Assembly: GCA_023935145.1 (NCBI GenBank)
Contig: CM043698.1
Span: 143,386,001-143,450,000 of the forward strand
Origin: Bretschneidera sinensis
Taxonomy: Eukaryota > Streptophyta > Magnoliopsida > Brassicales > Akaniaceae
Length of the DNA stretch: 64,000 nucleotides
Direction: 5' to 3'
A model generated the notes under the pieces. It made no database searches and was not told the origin of the DNA. It saw only the letters and a program-made list of their open reading frames with translations. Shown piece after piece: positions 1 to 12,426 of the stretch. Position 1 is the stretch's first letter; every line of letters starts with the position of its first letter. Position numbers and translations under genes: made by a program.

Positions 1-882
1 AAGAGCCAACTTGTAACTTTTTTGTTCATTCAATGAGATTTGTTTCTTTTCTTCTCTTTTGTAATATGGTATCAGAGAAATGTTTTTGCTCAGCTGCGAA
101 TTGCAGAAATTGCGATTTCGTTTATTTTCATTGATCTTCGTTCTTCGTTTTTCTTCGTTTGTTCTTGTTGATCTTCAATGGCTTGTGGAGGAGGAGCTCG
201 GGGAGGCAACAATGGCGGTAATCGGAATAACAAAAATTCCTTTTCAGTCTCGGATTCTGTTGGTCGCGTCCATGAAGATTCAAACAGCCCTTTCCATCTC
301 AGTAATGGTGATCATCCAGGTCTAAGCTTGGTTTCGAGTCCTTTGACAGGTAGGAACTGTAACTCTTGGCATTGTTCTATGGTAATAGCTCTTATTGCTA
401 AGAACAAAATTGGATTTGTTGATGGATCAATTGCTAAACCAGAAATTGGTGATAATAAGCACAATTTTTGGTCTCGTTGTAATAACATGGTTATGTTATG
501 GATCTTGAATGCTGTTTGTAAAGACATAGTAGATAGTATAATGTGTGTTCATGATGCTGAAAGTATGTGATTGATTTACATGATCGGTTTAATCAAAGCA
601 ATGGTCCTAGGATTTTTCAATTAAAGCAAGAAAGACATGCTCTCACACAGGGTTCAAATGATGTTAGTACCTAGTTCACCAAGCTTAAAATTTTTTGGGA
701 TGAATTACGTGATTTTAGACCTGCACCAGCGTGTCATTGTGGAGGAATGAAGAGTTTTACAGAATATCAACATCAAGACTATGTGTTACAGTTCCTTATG
801 GGTTTAAATGAGTCTTTTATTCAGATCAGGGCTCAAATCCTTATGAGTGATCCACTACCTCCGATTAACAAAGTTTTTTCCG
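1..882 (+). mobile_element. copia-B retrotransposon fragment: LTR end, primer site and broken gag
   Basis: The first ~60 bases match the end of the LTR piece seen again at 35221. They are followed by a primer binding site, TGGTATCAGAGA, complementary to the initiator tRNA-Met end. A gag-like reading frame opens at the ATG at 178 and keeps the copia gag N-terminal pattern (SLVSSPLTGRN, then NKIGFVDGSI, then MLWILNAVCKD). It stops at 568-570. The next part of gag (HDRFNQSNGPRIFQLKQE, then a CHCGG motif, then QFLMGLNESF, then DPLPPINKVFS) is readable in another frame but carries a further stop at about 670. At about 882 the element ends abruptly and duplicated-block DNA begins, with no protease, integrase or RT. 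It is a dead fragment, and the left part of its LTR lies outside the window. Confidence 0.85.
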
Positions 883-2588
883 AAATATGTGCAAATAAAA
901 GAATATGGTCCATTAAATCCTAGATGAATTTACGTAATCTCACACAGGTTTTTGTGCCACCTACAAAATTTTTATTAAAGGCAAGAGTTTTCCTTGTAAT
1001 GTGTTTCGTCACACACCACATGAATGTGAATCCAAGATCCAAACACCCATAAAATAAGTCTTGAGCCTAATAGTGACAGCCTAAGAGAAAGAATCAATTG
1101 AAGAGGATCTCTATCACTGGACTAAAATCTTCTGTTGGTAGCAAATCAGATACTTCATCTAACGTGTAAATGCACCGATTCTTTTTTTGCCGAGGTGTTG
1201 GAGTGTTATCATGAATTCACTCTTACCCAATTAAACAATTTATACAAGAATTACATCATCAAAATACAAACGAAAACTGAAAATTATCAACATCAACATT
1301 AAAAATAAAAGCTATGGAGCTGGGAACTAGTGCTGGTAAATGACAGCAACAAGAACAATTTCAAGAGAGATCACTCCCCTACTTTCCTTTATTATTCCTC
1401 TGTGCAACTTCTACAATCTATAGTTCTTCCAGTTTCAACTACCACAAACAGTAAGCAACACAAGTATAGAAGGGACAACTACAGCAGTAGTCACATAGAC
1501 TTCCTGCCCTTTACTCCTTCTGCTTCCTCTTCAACATGATTAAAAAGGACAGTTTTGAAAAAAAAAGAGAGCAACAATCATGGAACAAGAGTGAAGTGGA
1601 AAACAAGAGCCCCGTGCCATTACCCTATAATTAACTCCATGGGACAATTCAAACAGTGAGAAATATTACCTAATCATAGATTCATAGTTATAAGCACAAT
1701 TTTTTGATAATTAAAATGTATAAATAGAAAGAAACACGCATCAAGGGGGTGCAACCCATGTACAAGGCCATAGTTATAAACACAATAGACGAAAGAAAAG
1801 GGAATAGTTGTACTGATCCGTCATAAAATATATGCAATTCAATATTGAATAAATAAATATGACATTAGATGTTTGAATAACCAAAAAGGAGATTACTGAA
1901 GAAAAATATGGCATCACTAAAATGACAAACTGGTTCAAACAGAATATAAGATGACAACGACATACTTTACTGACAACTAATTAAGGTGCTTTGTGTTTCA
2001 TTCACCTTAATGCACTTCTTACTAACAATGGATCCATTAAATCATTACTAATGATGTTATTCACATTTTCAAAATTTTATCAACACAGACTATTGCATAT
2101 GAAGTATAACTTCCTACTCTGTTGCTATATATATATATATATATATATAATGCCAAACAACTAATAGAACCATAAAAAGGAAAACCAAGATAATATCTCA
2201 AGCAATTTTTTGCTTTAAATGAAACAACTGAGCCGTGCAACTCCTGAATGAGACATAATAACTGCATAAAAGTACAAATCTAAAAATTCCTATGATAAAA
2301 TCCACCAATTTGAACATAGTAAAAGTACAATAAGTCTATCCTGAAAAAAAAAATTATGCAAAGAAAAGGTTCATAAAGACTCACAAAGGCATGACATTTA
2401 TCAAGTCAATATTAAGGCATATATATTACAAGTTTATTCATCAGTTTCAAAATAGTAAAATAAATTATTTTAAAAGACAGTAAACCAATATGCACTCATT
2501 AGAAAATATTGAAATAATCCCAACAATAAAAATTTGAGATACCAAAACAAAAAAAAAATTGAAAACCACATAATTAAATTGAAAACAG

Positions 2589-2632
2589 GTCAAGCCCATT
2601 GGTGATGAGGAGGTTGAAGAAGAAGCATCCAT
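2589..2632 (-). pseudogene. Exon 1 stub of an off-window VAL-like B3 gene copy
   Basis: Reading the minus strand from the ATG at 2632 gives MDASSSTSSSPMGLT, matching the start of exon 1 at 57341 (MDVSSSTSSSPMGLS). The match breaks just after the first zinc-binding Cys codon. A deletion of about 290 bp relative to 57007-57296 has removed the rest of exon 1, including the second Cys pair and the splice donor. The exons that belonged to this copy would lie to the left of the window. It cannot encode the zinc domain. Confidence 0.75.
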
Positions 2633-3180
2633 TGAATAAACTGAAAAAACTGAAAAATAGGCTTTTGTTTTTTTGTTTCTTCTCTTTTGTTCTCTTTTTC
2701 TGTGTGGTAGTGAATACTGAATACTAAGAAAACTGTGCAGATAGAGAGAAAGAAGGGGATAGTAAGAGACAGAGAGAAGTGCCTATTTGGTATAAAGTGC
2801 TTTGATAGAGACATAATGAGAAGGAAAAAGACGGTCAATTTTGCAATCATGACAGCAGTCAAGGTCCACTGAACCAAGAGGATACATTGAGAAGAATTTC
2901 AAACTATTTAAGAAACATTTTTTTAATTTCCAAATTAGATGATTGGATTTTTGAGAATGTGAAATCAAACAGTTAGGATTCATTTTGTAAGTGAAGTCCA
3001 AATTAGCAGAATTGCCAAATAGGAAAATTCAAATTGGTTTTTTGATTAACATGAAACAATATGAGTATCAAGTAGGCAATTTGCCACTTTTGTAAATAGA
3101 GTTAGTAAGGTGCTAATAACGCCTCAAAAACACAACTTAGCATGACAAATGAGATAAAAGGGTACTTTGTATTTTCTTAC

Positions 3181-3286
3181 CAATTGGCCGCCATTCGGTT
3201 CAATGCACGAGCCAAGTTTGTCCTGTTATGACCAAAAGGGATCAAAATTGAACTCAACTTGACTGCTTCTCTGGCCATGTCTGTAA
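3181..3286 (-). other. Possible coding exon of unknown origin upstream of the B3 exon 1
   Basis: On the minus strand a CTGCAG acceptor at 3287-3292 and a GTAAG donor at 3176-3180 bound an open frame containing DMAREAVKLSSILIPFGHN and ending in LARALNRMAANW. The same exon with both splice sites occurs at 57891-57996 with few changes (A to V, R to G). It lies about 550 bp upstream of the B3 exon 1 on the same strand, so it could be an untranslated or alternative first exon of that gene. It could equally be a transduplicated exon of another gene. I do not recognise the protein family. Confidence 0.4.
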
Positions 3287-4256
3287 CTGCAGAAATGAGT
3301 AAATGAAATGCTGCAATTGTTTATAGATAAACTCGTTTGCAAAAATTTTCTCTACGGTTTTACAAGGGTTTTTCTCGCCAACGAAACAGCAACAGGAAGT
3401 TTTAGAGAACGATGTCGAAATTGCGATGGAGAGAGTTTACTGGCAACGACACATTTTTCAAAATATGAGCTGCTGGGATGTACATAGTCAATATGGGCTA
3501 CTAGATGATTGGGCTTATTGAAGTTAGTGGGCAGATGGTCAATTTACTCTTTTAAAATTAAAAAACATAAAAATCAGATGAAGTCCTTGAATTTTAATAT
3601 AAAATCAAATCAACAAACATCAAAGTTTACGGTAAAAATATTTTAAGTAATAATTGCATACCCAATCCAAACATCCAGAAAAACTTTCTGCAAAACTCAA
3701 TCATAATTGTATGAAAATTTGTGTGGTAATTACCATTTAAATTTTCAGAGTGTTCAAAGCAAGTGTTTAAATATTACTACGCAAACAATTTAAAGAAAAC
3801 AACCATTAATTGTTGATTGCATAACCACATGATAAACTCTTAATAATAACTAGAATTCACTTTGTTTAAACAAAGAAACGCAATTAAAATAACATATGTT
3901 CAAAGCTACTTAAACATTTGAATTTTCTAAATATATTGTGTTACTTATGTGGATTTTTTTTCTTCATTTTATTGAATTTTTAATGATGCTATCCATTTAT
4001 TTTAATTTCTCTTAATTATCTCCTAAAATTTGATTGTCTAACTTTGAAATAGTTCAAAAATTATTTGATAACATTTTTTAATTGTTAAAGATTGATTATT
4101 TTATTCGAATATAAAATATTAGATTAATTTTTTAATTACTTTGACATACACAATAAATATTTTATCAGTTTGAGAACATTTAAAGAGCGATTTACAAAGA
4201 TACTGTTATTGTATTCATAAAATACAAGAAAATAAAATCTTAGATTAAAATTTTAA

Positions 4257-5132
4257 GGGGTAGTGATATTGACACTCCATGAATAGTTATCAGTACTCTA
4301 TTTTTTTCTTTTAAAACTTACAGTAGTGCCCATAATAAAAGTTAGATACACAATTTGACTTCTAAATTATAATTACTACCACGTATTCTCTTTACAAGAT
4401 TCTATGACACAAAATATTATATTAATTACATTCTTTATTCGTTTTTTTTCTACTTTTCCCTCTTTTGTTTTCTTCCGTTTTTCCTTCAATTTTTGTTAGA
4501 GACACGAATTAAACTTTTACGTGAAAAATATTGATCCTACTAAATGCAAATGATCCAACTTCTGAAAATCTTATTAATATTTACTATTTTCAGCTAATAA
4601 TTCTAATTAAGTTGATTAATAAGAGCCATTAATTCTATAATCTTGAGAGTTATTAATATTCAATGTAAAACACATATTCCGTCAATTGAATATCTAATAT
4701 TATGAAAAAGGTGAAGAAAGAATTAAAATTAATATTACATGGTTGAAGATAAAGATTTTGATAATAGAATAACCGAAACACTGTTGGAGCCTTTGGACAC
4801 CCTAATTTTTGAGTAAAACCTTTTGTGTTCAACTACATAAGGAGTCATTTTGGTGTTAGAGACATTTTAATTTGACATGATTTACTTTTACTCTATGAAG
4901 AACCGAGATGATGAGATAGTGAGGGTAAAGATTTAGAGATGAAGAAAGAATAATTAATAGAAATTTTTGTATTATAAAAACTTGTAAAGAATATAAATGA
5001 CAGTAATGGTATTTCAAAGTCAAAAGAGCACATAACTTTAATTAGGGGTATTATTGTAAGTTTTAGAAACAAAAAAAATAATAATCGGAATGCCAATAAT
5101 TAAAGATTTATGGAGTGTCGATATCGCTACCC
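4257..5132. mobile_element. Mutator-like non-autonomous element (copy in block 1)
   Basis: The left end GGGTAGTGATATTGACACTC and the inverse of the right end (GGGTAGCGATATCGACACTC) form terminal inverted repeats of about 27 bp. The flanking 9-mers AAATTTTAA and ATATTTTAT agree at 7 of 9 positions, which fits a decayed Mutator-type target duplication. The roughly 875-bp interior is AT-rich, has pyrimidine-rich runs and shows no transposase. The same element sits at the same place in the other blocks (21410-22283, 58982-59856), so it was present before the duplication. Confidence 0.7.
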
Positions 5133-6042
5133 ATATTTTATTTGCTTACACAAACATGCTATAATATTTATTATATAAATTAAAGTGTATTTCATCTTAC
5201 ACAAGTCCCAAACCTATCAAAGACCTTATATTTTTTCAAGGAATTTCGTATTTAAATTTAAATATGATTTATTATTAAGATAGTTTTATCAATGTCTTAT
5301 TTAATATAATCATTATAGTATTAAAAGTTCATATGCATTTAATACTATCAATTATTTAAAACTCCATTTAATTTTGATGGTACGCACAAAATGTAGTTCC
5401 CTTTTGAGATTGAACAAGTTTCCCAATCAGTATTAGGTGTAGTATAAGATGCCACTGTGACTCAAATAATTTAAAAATTCAGTTTAAAAATTCTTATCCT
5501 CCATCAAACTTAAATAATTCCCTCCAGCCTGCAACGAGAGAGTTTTTTGTAATTTAATATTTCTATTATTAGAGAGAAAGGAAGCAGAGAAGGATAGAGA
5601 TAGAAAACTTTCTAGGGTTGTTTTTTTATAAGAAAAAAAGTGTAGAACAAAGGACTATGTACAAGATGGGCTTCAATAAAATCTATACAGTGAATCTCAT
5701 TTACAAAATAGTTTCCTCCAGCCAAAAAAAGAGAGTATTAAGCCAACAATCTTTAAGAAAATAAATCGATCTTTCCACCCTGTCAAAAAGCTCTCCTATT
5801 ACTTTATAAGCTAACCACAAATGGAGGATGGGATCAAGGTGATGTGCTTCTTCTTTTCACTTGAAGATTGAAAAATTGTTCCATGCCCAAATCTCCTTAA
5901 CCACAGACTCACTACTCAAGGCAATAGAGCCCCAAAACCCGATAAATTTAAAACAAAGAAAAGCAGCCCGATAAGCCATGAATTTGTCATTGATTTGACT
6001 ACTTCCGTACCACTCCTAGAAATGAGTCATATAGGCAATATG
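5133..6042. other. AT-rich intergenic DNA, no gene recognised
   Basis: This stretch lies between the Mutator-like element and the 3' flank of B3 copy 1. On the minus strand a short decayed frame reads like HHLDPILHLWLAYKVIGEL, better seen at 22858-23055. It resembles a retroelement-derived peptide, but I cannot assign it. I see no intact gene. Confidence 0.4.
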
Positions 6043-6300
6043 TAGGGCTGTAAATCGGCTCGGGCCCCCCGAGCTCTACTTTTAGCTCACTCAAACTCGC
6101 TCATAACGCTTCATGAGCCTATCTCGAGCAGAATTTTAGCTCATAAAATTCTTGTGTCGAGCATGAGAATAGTGTGGCTTGCCTTAATAACGCTCGAGCA
6201 TTTTAAGCTCGTTACTTTCCAAGCTGAGCAATCAATACAATTCGTCTCAGCTCGATTTAATTTAAAATATGAATATATTTCTATACTGTTATACATATAT
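6043..6300. repeat. GAGCTC/CTCGAG-rich dispersed repeat, possibly hAT-like
   Basis: It begins TAGGGCTGTAAATCGGCTC and continues with many GAGCTC, GCTCG and CTCGAGCA motifs. This composition is common at the ends of non-autonomous hAT elements in plants. I did not find a matching inverted right end, so the class and right boundary are uncertain. Copies lie at the equivalent positions near 23190 and 60765. Confidence 0.35.
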
Positions 6301-6609
6301 AAAACTCCCATACAAGTTTTACAATATAGGAAATAAAAGTCAACTTTACTTCAAGGGAAAAACTTACATTTAAAATAAAAAAGGGGAAAACTTACATAAA
6401 AAAGTACTTCAAGCAAAAAACTACCATATATATAGTCTTATATAGTTACTAGGGCTTTTATGTTCAACTCTTCTTTTTGTCATTGAGCTCAATATCATAT
6501 CTCATAACAATATCATACCTATACCATTTCAGGTCCAAGGTACAACTGCGCCCCCAAAATAAACTCTAAACAATGGCTTAAACCTTCTAAGAGTAGTTAC
6601 TTTATCATG

Positions 6610-8897
6610 CTAGAGCTTCTGATTCGATCCACCAGCTTGGGCCCTTTGTAGTCCTATGACCAGTTTCCCCTCTGGTTCCTTCCGATAAAATGTAACTGCA
6701 AAGTCCACCACTCATGGTCACTATCTCTTCATACATCAAATAGTAACTCACAAGTGCATTAAGTAAACACTTTAAAAACTTTCAAAATGTTTTTCAGGTA
6801 AGATACAGAAAACTATTAAAGATTAATCAAGGTGCATGAAAGAAAGAACTAAAATGATATTGCTATTATTTAGAAAATTTAAATATGTAATTTCATTACA
6901 CAGGATCAATAGAAAGTGAAATGTGTTTATATATGCAAAATTGAGCTCAAAATAACTACTTGATTGTGACTAAAAGAGTAAGATGTGATGGCCGAAATAA
7001 GAGTGATAATTCAAATTAGAAAACATAATTATCAAGAATGCCTGAGCATTACTTAAGCTAGAATTACATGAATTACCTTTGTCACCGGGTTCACCATCCA
7101 TCAAAGTCAGGTACCCTCTGAGCCCATCTAAGTTGTAAGACTTGCTGCTATTGAGAGGCCGAGAGTAGTAGTTAAACTGCCACTCAAGGCCTGTTGTATC
7201 CTGGACTCTAATTGGAATTCGTTGCCCCGCAGAAATTTTAGGGAAGAAAGCCTGCATTATTTAGTATCTATTACCACAAAAGACTTTAAATCCAAGGTCT
7301 ACTAGACACTATAACAAGACCATATGTCATTTCTCATGAATCAATTAGTTTAATGACCATGCAGAGCCATTAAACAAAACGGAAACTGGTAGAGGGGAGT
7401 AGCCTTTCTACTTTCCTCCTCCCTAAGCATGGTTTTAGTTATTACAATCATCATCATCTTAACATACAGACTTACCTCCGCATGCTTTTTCGGAATCAAC
7501 ATGCGACCCGTCATGGGATCAGAATCAGTTGCAGTCAAGATTTTATTGAATAAAGAGACAAGTTGATGCTCTCTGGCTTCTATAGGCTTCTGACCATTTG
7601 GTTCAGAGGTTGATGATGTTGGATCGGCCCCACAGTTTCCTGCAACTGAACATCAACATAGAGTTAGTAGTCAATGAAAAACAATGATCATCCAGTATAA
7701 CAGCTTAAAATTGCAAGCTATAAATATACCTTTTGAAAAAAAAAGACCGCACTTCAATGGAATCATAACTGGTGATGTAGAACCACAAGCATAGTATCAA
7801 CAGAGAGGGAGAAGAATTAAAAAGAAACCAAGAAACAAATACAGTGCAAATAACAGTGGAATCACAAAAAACCTCAAAAATAGGTATTTATTCGTCAACC
7901 AATGCACTAATGTCCAAAACATAATAGAGTGCCCTTATATATGCACAAAAACCTAACTATAAAAGGAAACAAAATATTAAGTCCTCAAACAAATCAAAAT
8001 CCCTCAAATAGAATCCCTAATTTTAAACCTATTTCTGTAATATTCCATTTAAAATCCTTGATTAGTACTACATAGTAATCACCCTTCTAGATAGAAGAGT
8101 CGGAAAGAAACACACAACTCCATGTTACTTCCTTGGTTTGTCACCGACAAGAAAAAAGAAAGAAGACTCTGAGCCCGCAATAGGTCACATTTAAATTCAA
8201 GACAAATTAGGTAGAACATTTAGCATAAACTAAAAGCCTTTCAGTCCATCCATGGTTTTTATAATTTTCGAACTTATCTCCACCTTCCTTTAAAGCAAAG
8301 AGAGCAAAATAAAGGAATTTATCTTCCTTCCTCCTTAAAGCAATAAAATAAAGTTTTCCTCTTCTATAAGACATTTTTTATTCAAACAGTACATCAACAT
8401 TTTCTTGTATAAAATCTGGCATGACAGCTTAAAGCTTCAACAGATTGATTGAACAAATAGATTACCAATGTCCTTTAATTCAAATGATGGGGTAGACTGT
8501 GGCCCAGAAATTTCTCTGTCAGAGTAAACAGACAAGTCAACTCGAGAGGGGCCCCTCAATGATGAGCATTCCATGCATTCTATGCCACCGACATCCAATA
8601 TTATATGTGTATATCTTGACATAATGCAACCACAGTGAATTGCCTGGGCAGGAAAATGAAGCATTAGTGTATAGAGAATATAGAGTAGTAATCAAAAGCG
8701 AGTTCTTTGATTAAGAATGATCAGAATATAAACCCACAGGAGAGAGACACAACATGACCGCCCATAAAGGCCAGCAAGGGGAAAATGTGCAAAAGCATTA
8801 AAAAGTTCAAGATACCTTTTCGCAAGTAACACAATTTCTCCAGCCATCATCATTTAAGTGAAAGATATTGCAAAATCTTCTCTCCTCATAAGCCGAG
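6610..8897 (-). pseudogene. VAL/HSI2-like B3 gene copy 1: exons 2-6, exon 1 missing
   Basis: Exons on the minus strand are 8816-8897, 8466-8643, 7476-7645, 7077-7251 and 6610-6695, all with GT-AG borders, compatible phases and no stop. Exons 2-3 give the VAL-type zinc domain (RRFCNIFHLNDDGWRNCVTC, then AIHCGCIM, then GGIECMEC). Exon 4 starts the B3 fold (LVSLFNKILTATDSD, then LIPKKHAE). Exon 5 gives AFFPKISAGQRIPIRVQD and LEWQFNYYSRP. Exon 6 gives VTFYRKEPEGKLVIGLQ and the stop. VAL proteins bind RY elements through B3 and recruit repressors of seed genes in the nucleus. This form ends just after B3, with no CW domain or EAR motif. Exon 1, with the start codon and Cys16/19/40/43, is absent because the copia-A tandem at 11436 replaces it. 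It is probably not translated as such. Confidence 0.85.
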
Positions 8898-11435
8898 CTG
8901 AATTTACAAAAGACTTCAGTCAATTAATAATAAACAGTGTGGGAAAGGAAGAAGATTCAATCGAATTTATAATCCCATCACAAGCTTTACCATGAAGACA
9001 ATAAAGACGCACAAGTGAAAATAAAACGAGTACTTTGCCGGGAGTACAGACAATTCATCTAATAGGAAATATTAAAATTTATAAACTTGTTCGCATGTGA
9101 TGTGGAGTCAAAATCTAATTCTGCAACTAAGATCCCTCCAGAATAAAAAGTTATGCACTAAAGGTGATCACACCAAATAGGGGCAGTTATGATAGAGGAG
9201 AGAAAAGAAGAAAAAGTAAAAGAAAGAAAAAGAAACTTCGTAGCGAAAAACCTTATTGAAACAACTTATGTTTGTGAATGGTGAAATATCTGAAAGATTT
9301 GCTTATGCAAAGTCATGAAGTTACTATTCATGTCAAACGCTTGCACGTACATGTGCACACAAAAATATGCATTTGCGCATACATGCGTACAAAAAAACAT
9401 TCATCACCACGTATATGCACACACAAAAGGATGCATGTGTACGTGCATGCGCACACAAAATATACTCAAGCACACAATAACATGTGTTGATACAACAATA
9501 TATTGAATGAAAAAGCATCAGGAACAGGCAACACATTCTGGTATAAGGAAAAGCAATAGACATAAGGAAAAGAAATCTTAAAATAGACATCGGTTTCTTG
9601 CAATCAATGATCCAGAAATATGAACTTGAATATATTGGTAATGTAATAAAATCGAACTGATGCCTGATGAAGAGACACATCTTTGAAAATATCATTTTCT
9701 TGCAAAGTGATGGAGCAAATGAATAAAAAGAGAAAGAGGACCACTCATATCGTAAAACATCAAAAGACACCTAATACTACTTTTAGAGAAAAACTTAGAT
9801 TAGATAGTTTAACACAATTCTTTTATGCCACATTTCATTTGATTTGTGGATTAAATAATGGAGAAAGCAGCAAGCCCATTTACCTGATATTCTATTATTA
9901 TTCAGATTATACACACATAAGAAAGATAATGCATGAGAATTTTGTTTACATTAAGAAACTAATAGTATACCTATGTAATTTAATAACTTCCTTAGCTAAA
10001 ATGCCTCTGCAGTACATAACTTCCAAAGAAGGTCTCACTATAGTCATAAAAGGACAAATATTTTATATGTAATAAGTAAATTATTTCTTTGTAATACGTG
10101 TTGGACTAACTAACTAATTTCATAATTTAGCGCTCACACACTTACATACTTGCAACATAATGCTGGTAACACAACATCCAAACTACATATTTAAATTTTA
10201 TCAATTCAATCTATTGCAGACTTTGCATAACAGTGATAATATTAACTGAGCAGAAGTTATACATGTCTACACGTATAATAAGACATGAATAGCAAAACAC
10301 GTGTTTTAAAAATTTACAACCAACAGTGGCCCATAACAGCCTAACAAACATTAGCTAAATGCGTTCAGAACTTGACGAGGCATTTGGAATCGAAACAATC
10401 ATTTCTTTGTATTATTGGTATCTATCTATTTTCCTACTTTTTAACCCTAATGACCTAAAAAATTAATAATATTCACTATTCAATAAAAAATTGTTTATAC
10501 TCGACAAAAGGGTAATGGAAAGGGGAAGTAGAGTGAAGAGAAACGGTTTTAGGCAAGAATTCTTTGGAGGACAGATAAACTACCGATTTAATACTACAAT
10601 CAAGGTACAAAACGACAAAGTGGTTGCAGCATTATTTTAAATAGAACAAAAACGATGTTGTGTTAATATGTGAAGCTAGAACAAGATCATTTCATGACAA
10701 AACTATAAATGCAAAAATGGTAACTTATTAAAAAAATATGGAAAAACGGTAAGGTTAACATTTACCAACCATGCTGAAAACCAGTTTTGCTTACCTTTTT
10801 CTTTTCCTGATAGTACAAAGAAAATAAATCATTCTTGAAAAAATAAATACCATTAACACAAATTCCAGTACATAAATGCGGCTAAATTCTTTTTTTTTTT
10901 TTTTTGTAGTGCTACCAAGGCGGTGTCAAATTCATTTTAAGCTAAGAGGAAAAGTTTCTCTGTTCGATTGTTAATTAACTATTTAATTCGCATTAAACTT
11001 GGTCGTACTTAATGATGGGTTGAATATATGAATTTTTCAGCACAGAACATAAATTTGTCTATCATATATCCTTTTCTTCTGAAAATTATAAATCATTTAA
11101 TATATACCTATTTCACTCTCATCCACAAATTCAAATCATGAGCAATAATGACTACAGCAGGAAGAAGTTAAAAAAGAAGGAACTACAACATATCAATGGC
11201 CTAATAATATACTGGTTTTCTTCCTCCTTCGCTGAGAACCATTCTGCCTTGTTCTAAACAGAGAAAAAAAAATTTAATCGTGAATTTGATGAGTTTTCCA
11301 CTGATCACATATCACAAGATCTAATGATTTGGGAAATTGATGATACTTTTAGTTTTAGCTAATTAATTTGAGATGGAGTCTTGAGAAAGAAAGCAAGAGT
11401 GCCATTAGTAGTAAGGTCTATTGTGGTAAACCTTC
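8898..11435. other. Proximal part of intron 1 of B3 copy 1
   Basis: This is AT-rich intronic sequence shared with 31305-33400, 47344-49340 and 51686-54160. Apart from the minisatellite at 9340-9475 and a T-run near 10890 I see no feature. Short open frames here are not supported by conservation of reading frame between copies. It ends in ACCTTC just before the copia-A LTR. Confidence 0.6.
9340..9475. repeat. Alternating purine-pyrimidine minisatellite (block 1)
   Basis: Loose tandem units of about 30 bp built from ATGCGCACACAAAAATATGC and variants such as GCATACATGCGTAC and GTACGTGCATGCGCACAC. Long alternating purine-pyrimidine runs could adopt Z-DNA, and the self-complementary pieces could form cruciforms. 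The equivalent arrays at 31743, 47554 and 52126 differ in unit number. Confidence 0.65.
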
Positions 11436-12345
11436 TGTTGGAAATCACCTTGACAAGATACCCAGGTGGTGATCTTCCAAACACCCAAGTCTTGAATGAC
11501 TTGTAGAAAAAATTTCAGCAATCGAACACAAGAACAGAAAATCAAAGAAAGAAAGAAGACAAGTAATTTGTTGTCGAGGTTTGGCAATGTGCCTACATCC
11601 CCGTGAGTTCCTCCGAACTCTCTGCACTATCTCAATGGTTCTTACAAAGTTACAGCAATCCCCTTCAAGAATCCAAGTTCTTGAAGAACCAAGAAGAGAA
11701 CGAGAAAGTGATAAACCTATTACAATACTTTCTATCAATTCTCTACTAACCTCTCTTCTTTACAACCAGCCTCACTACAAGAGTCCCTCTTGTGTTTATG
11801 TCTCTCACACAATTCTCTCTTGTGTTTACAATGATCTCACAATGTCACAACCTGTGTGGTTCTCTCACACACCTTTTTCACCACTTGAAATGAGGCTAAG
11901 AAACCCTTTTTATAGCCTCTTAATTCTTGGACAATCTTGTGAATCATTCTTGACCCTTTGATCATTTTCTTCCTTTAATCTCAGCCCTTCATCACTCTCC
12001 AAGTGATGTTGTGCATTTTGGTGTGGTGCACACATGATTGGAGAGGTCTTATGCATGCTGGATCATGTGTGCAGCCATATACTGTGTGCTGCGGTGTGAC
12101 CTGATGCTGCAGCCTCCTGATGCTGTGCGCATACCTCCTGCCTGTGGGCAGAAACTTCCACAGCAGTGTGCCTAACCTTCCCATGCTCAAAATTGAAGCA
12201 CACACATGTGTGCAACCTCATAACTTGCTGAACTTTGATATCCCACAATTAGTTTGGACATTAACCAAACTTGGAACCATGTTTGGACCAGTTCAAACCT
12301 TGACCATGTTTGAACCAAGTTTAAACCTTAGACAAAAAACCAACA
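11436..12345 (-). mobile_element. copia-A LTR-a, left end of the tandem array (3' LTR of body 1)
   Basis: The LTR runs from TGTTGGAAATCACC to CCAACA, 910 bp, with the element on the minus strand. It belongs to the long LTR type, carrying an extra ~53 bp (CACATGATTGGAGAGG ... TGTGCAGCC). Its U3 end (right side) differs strongly from all other LTRs here, with a different text from about 12195 to 12340. The left flank ACCTTC equals the duplicated-block sequence at about 54158. There is no matching target duplication at the far end of the array. Confidence 0.85.
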
Positions 12346-12426
12346 ATCTCTACCTTTGTCTAAGCGTTTAAACCCGAACCATTTGTGCAGAAAGCTTCGG
12401 GATCCAAACTCATATTGAGTTACCAA

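Larger units (their letters stand above)
883..11435. repeat. Segmental duplication block 1
   Basis: Bases 883-11435 match, with small differences, 55229-64000 and then the 51.7-54.2 kb part of block 4. Going left to right it holds the distal part of intron 1 of an off-window B3 gene copy, an exon 1 stub (2589-2632), the upstream intergenic DNA with a Mutator-like element, the 3' end of B3 copy 1, its exons, and the proximal part of its intron 1. The right end at 11435 is cut by the copia-A tandem. Compared with 57007-57296, about 290 bp are missing near 2580. I see no other gene in 883-2580, 5133-6600 or 9480-11435, which are AT-rich intron or intergenic sequence. Confidence 0.85.

Noticed and set aside
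4893..5096. Hydrophobic 67-codon frame inside the Mutator-like element
   Set aside because: Low-complexity AT-rich sequence, with no equivalent conserved start or domain. The copy in block 2 is broken.
6043..6460. A hAT element with complete terminal inverted repeats
   Set aside because: The left motif TAGGGCTGTAAAT is present, but the candidate right motif (CTAGGGCTTTTA) is in direct, not inverted, orientation.
7350..7538. A 62-codon frame on the minus strand recurring in several blocks as a separate small gene
   Set aside because: Its first 20 codons are the end of B3 exon 4. The rest runs past the GTAAG donor into the intron.
8437..8664. A 75-codon minus-strand frame recurring near 46883 and 63162 as a separate small protein
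   Set aside because: It is exon 3 of the B3 gene extended into both introns.
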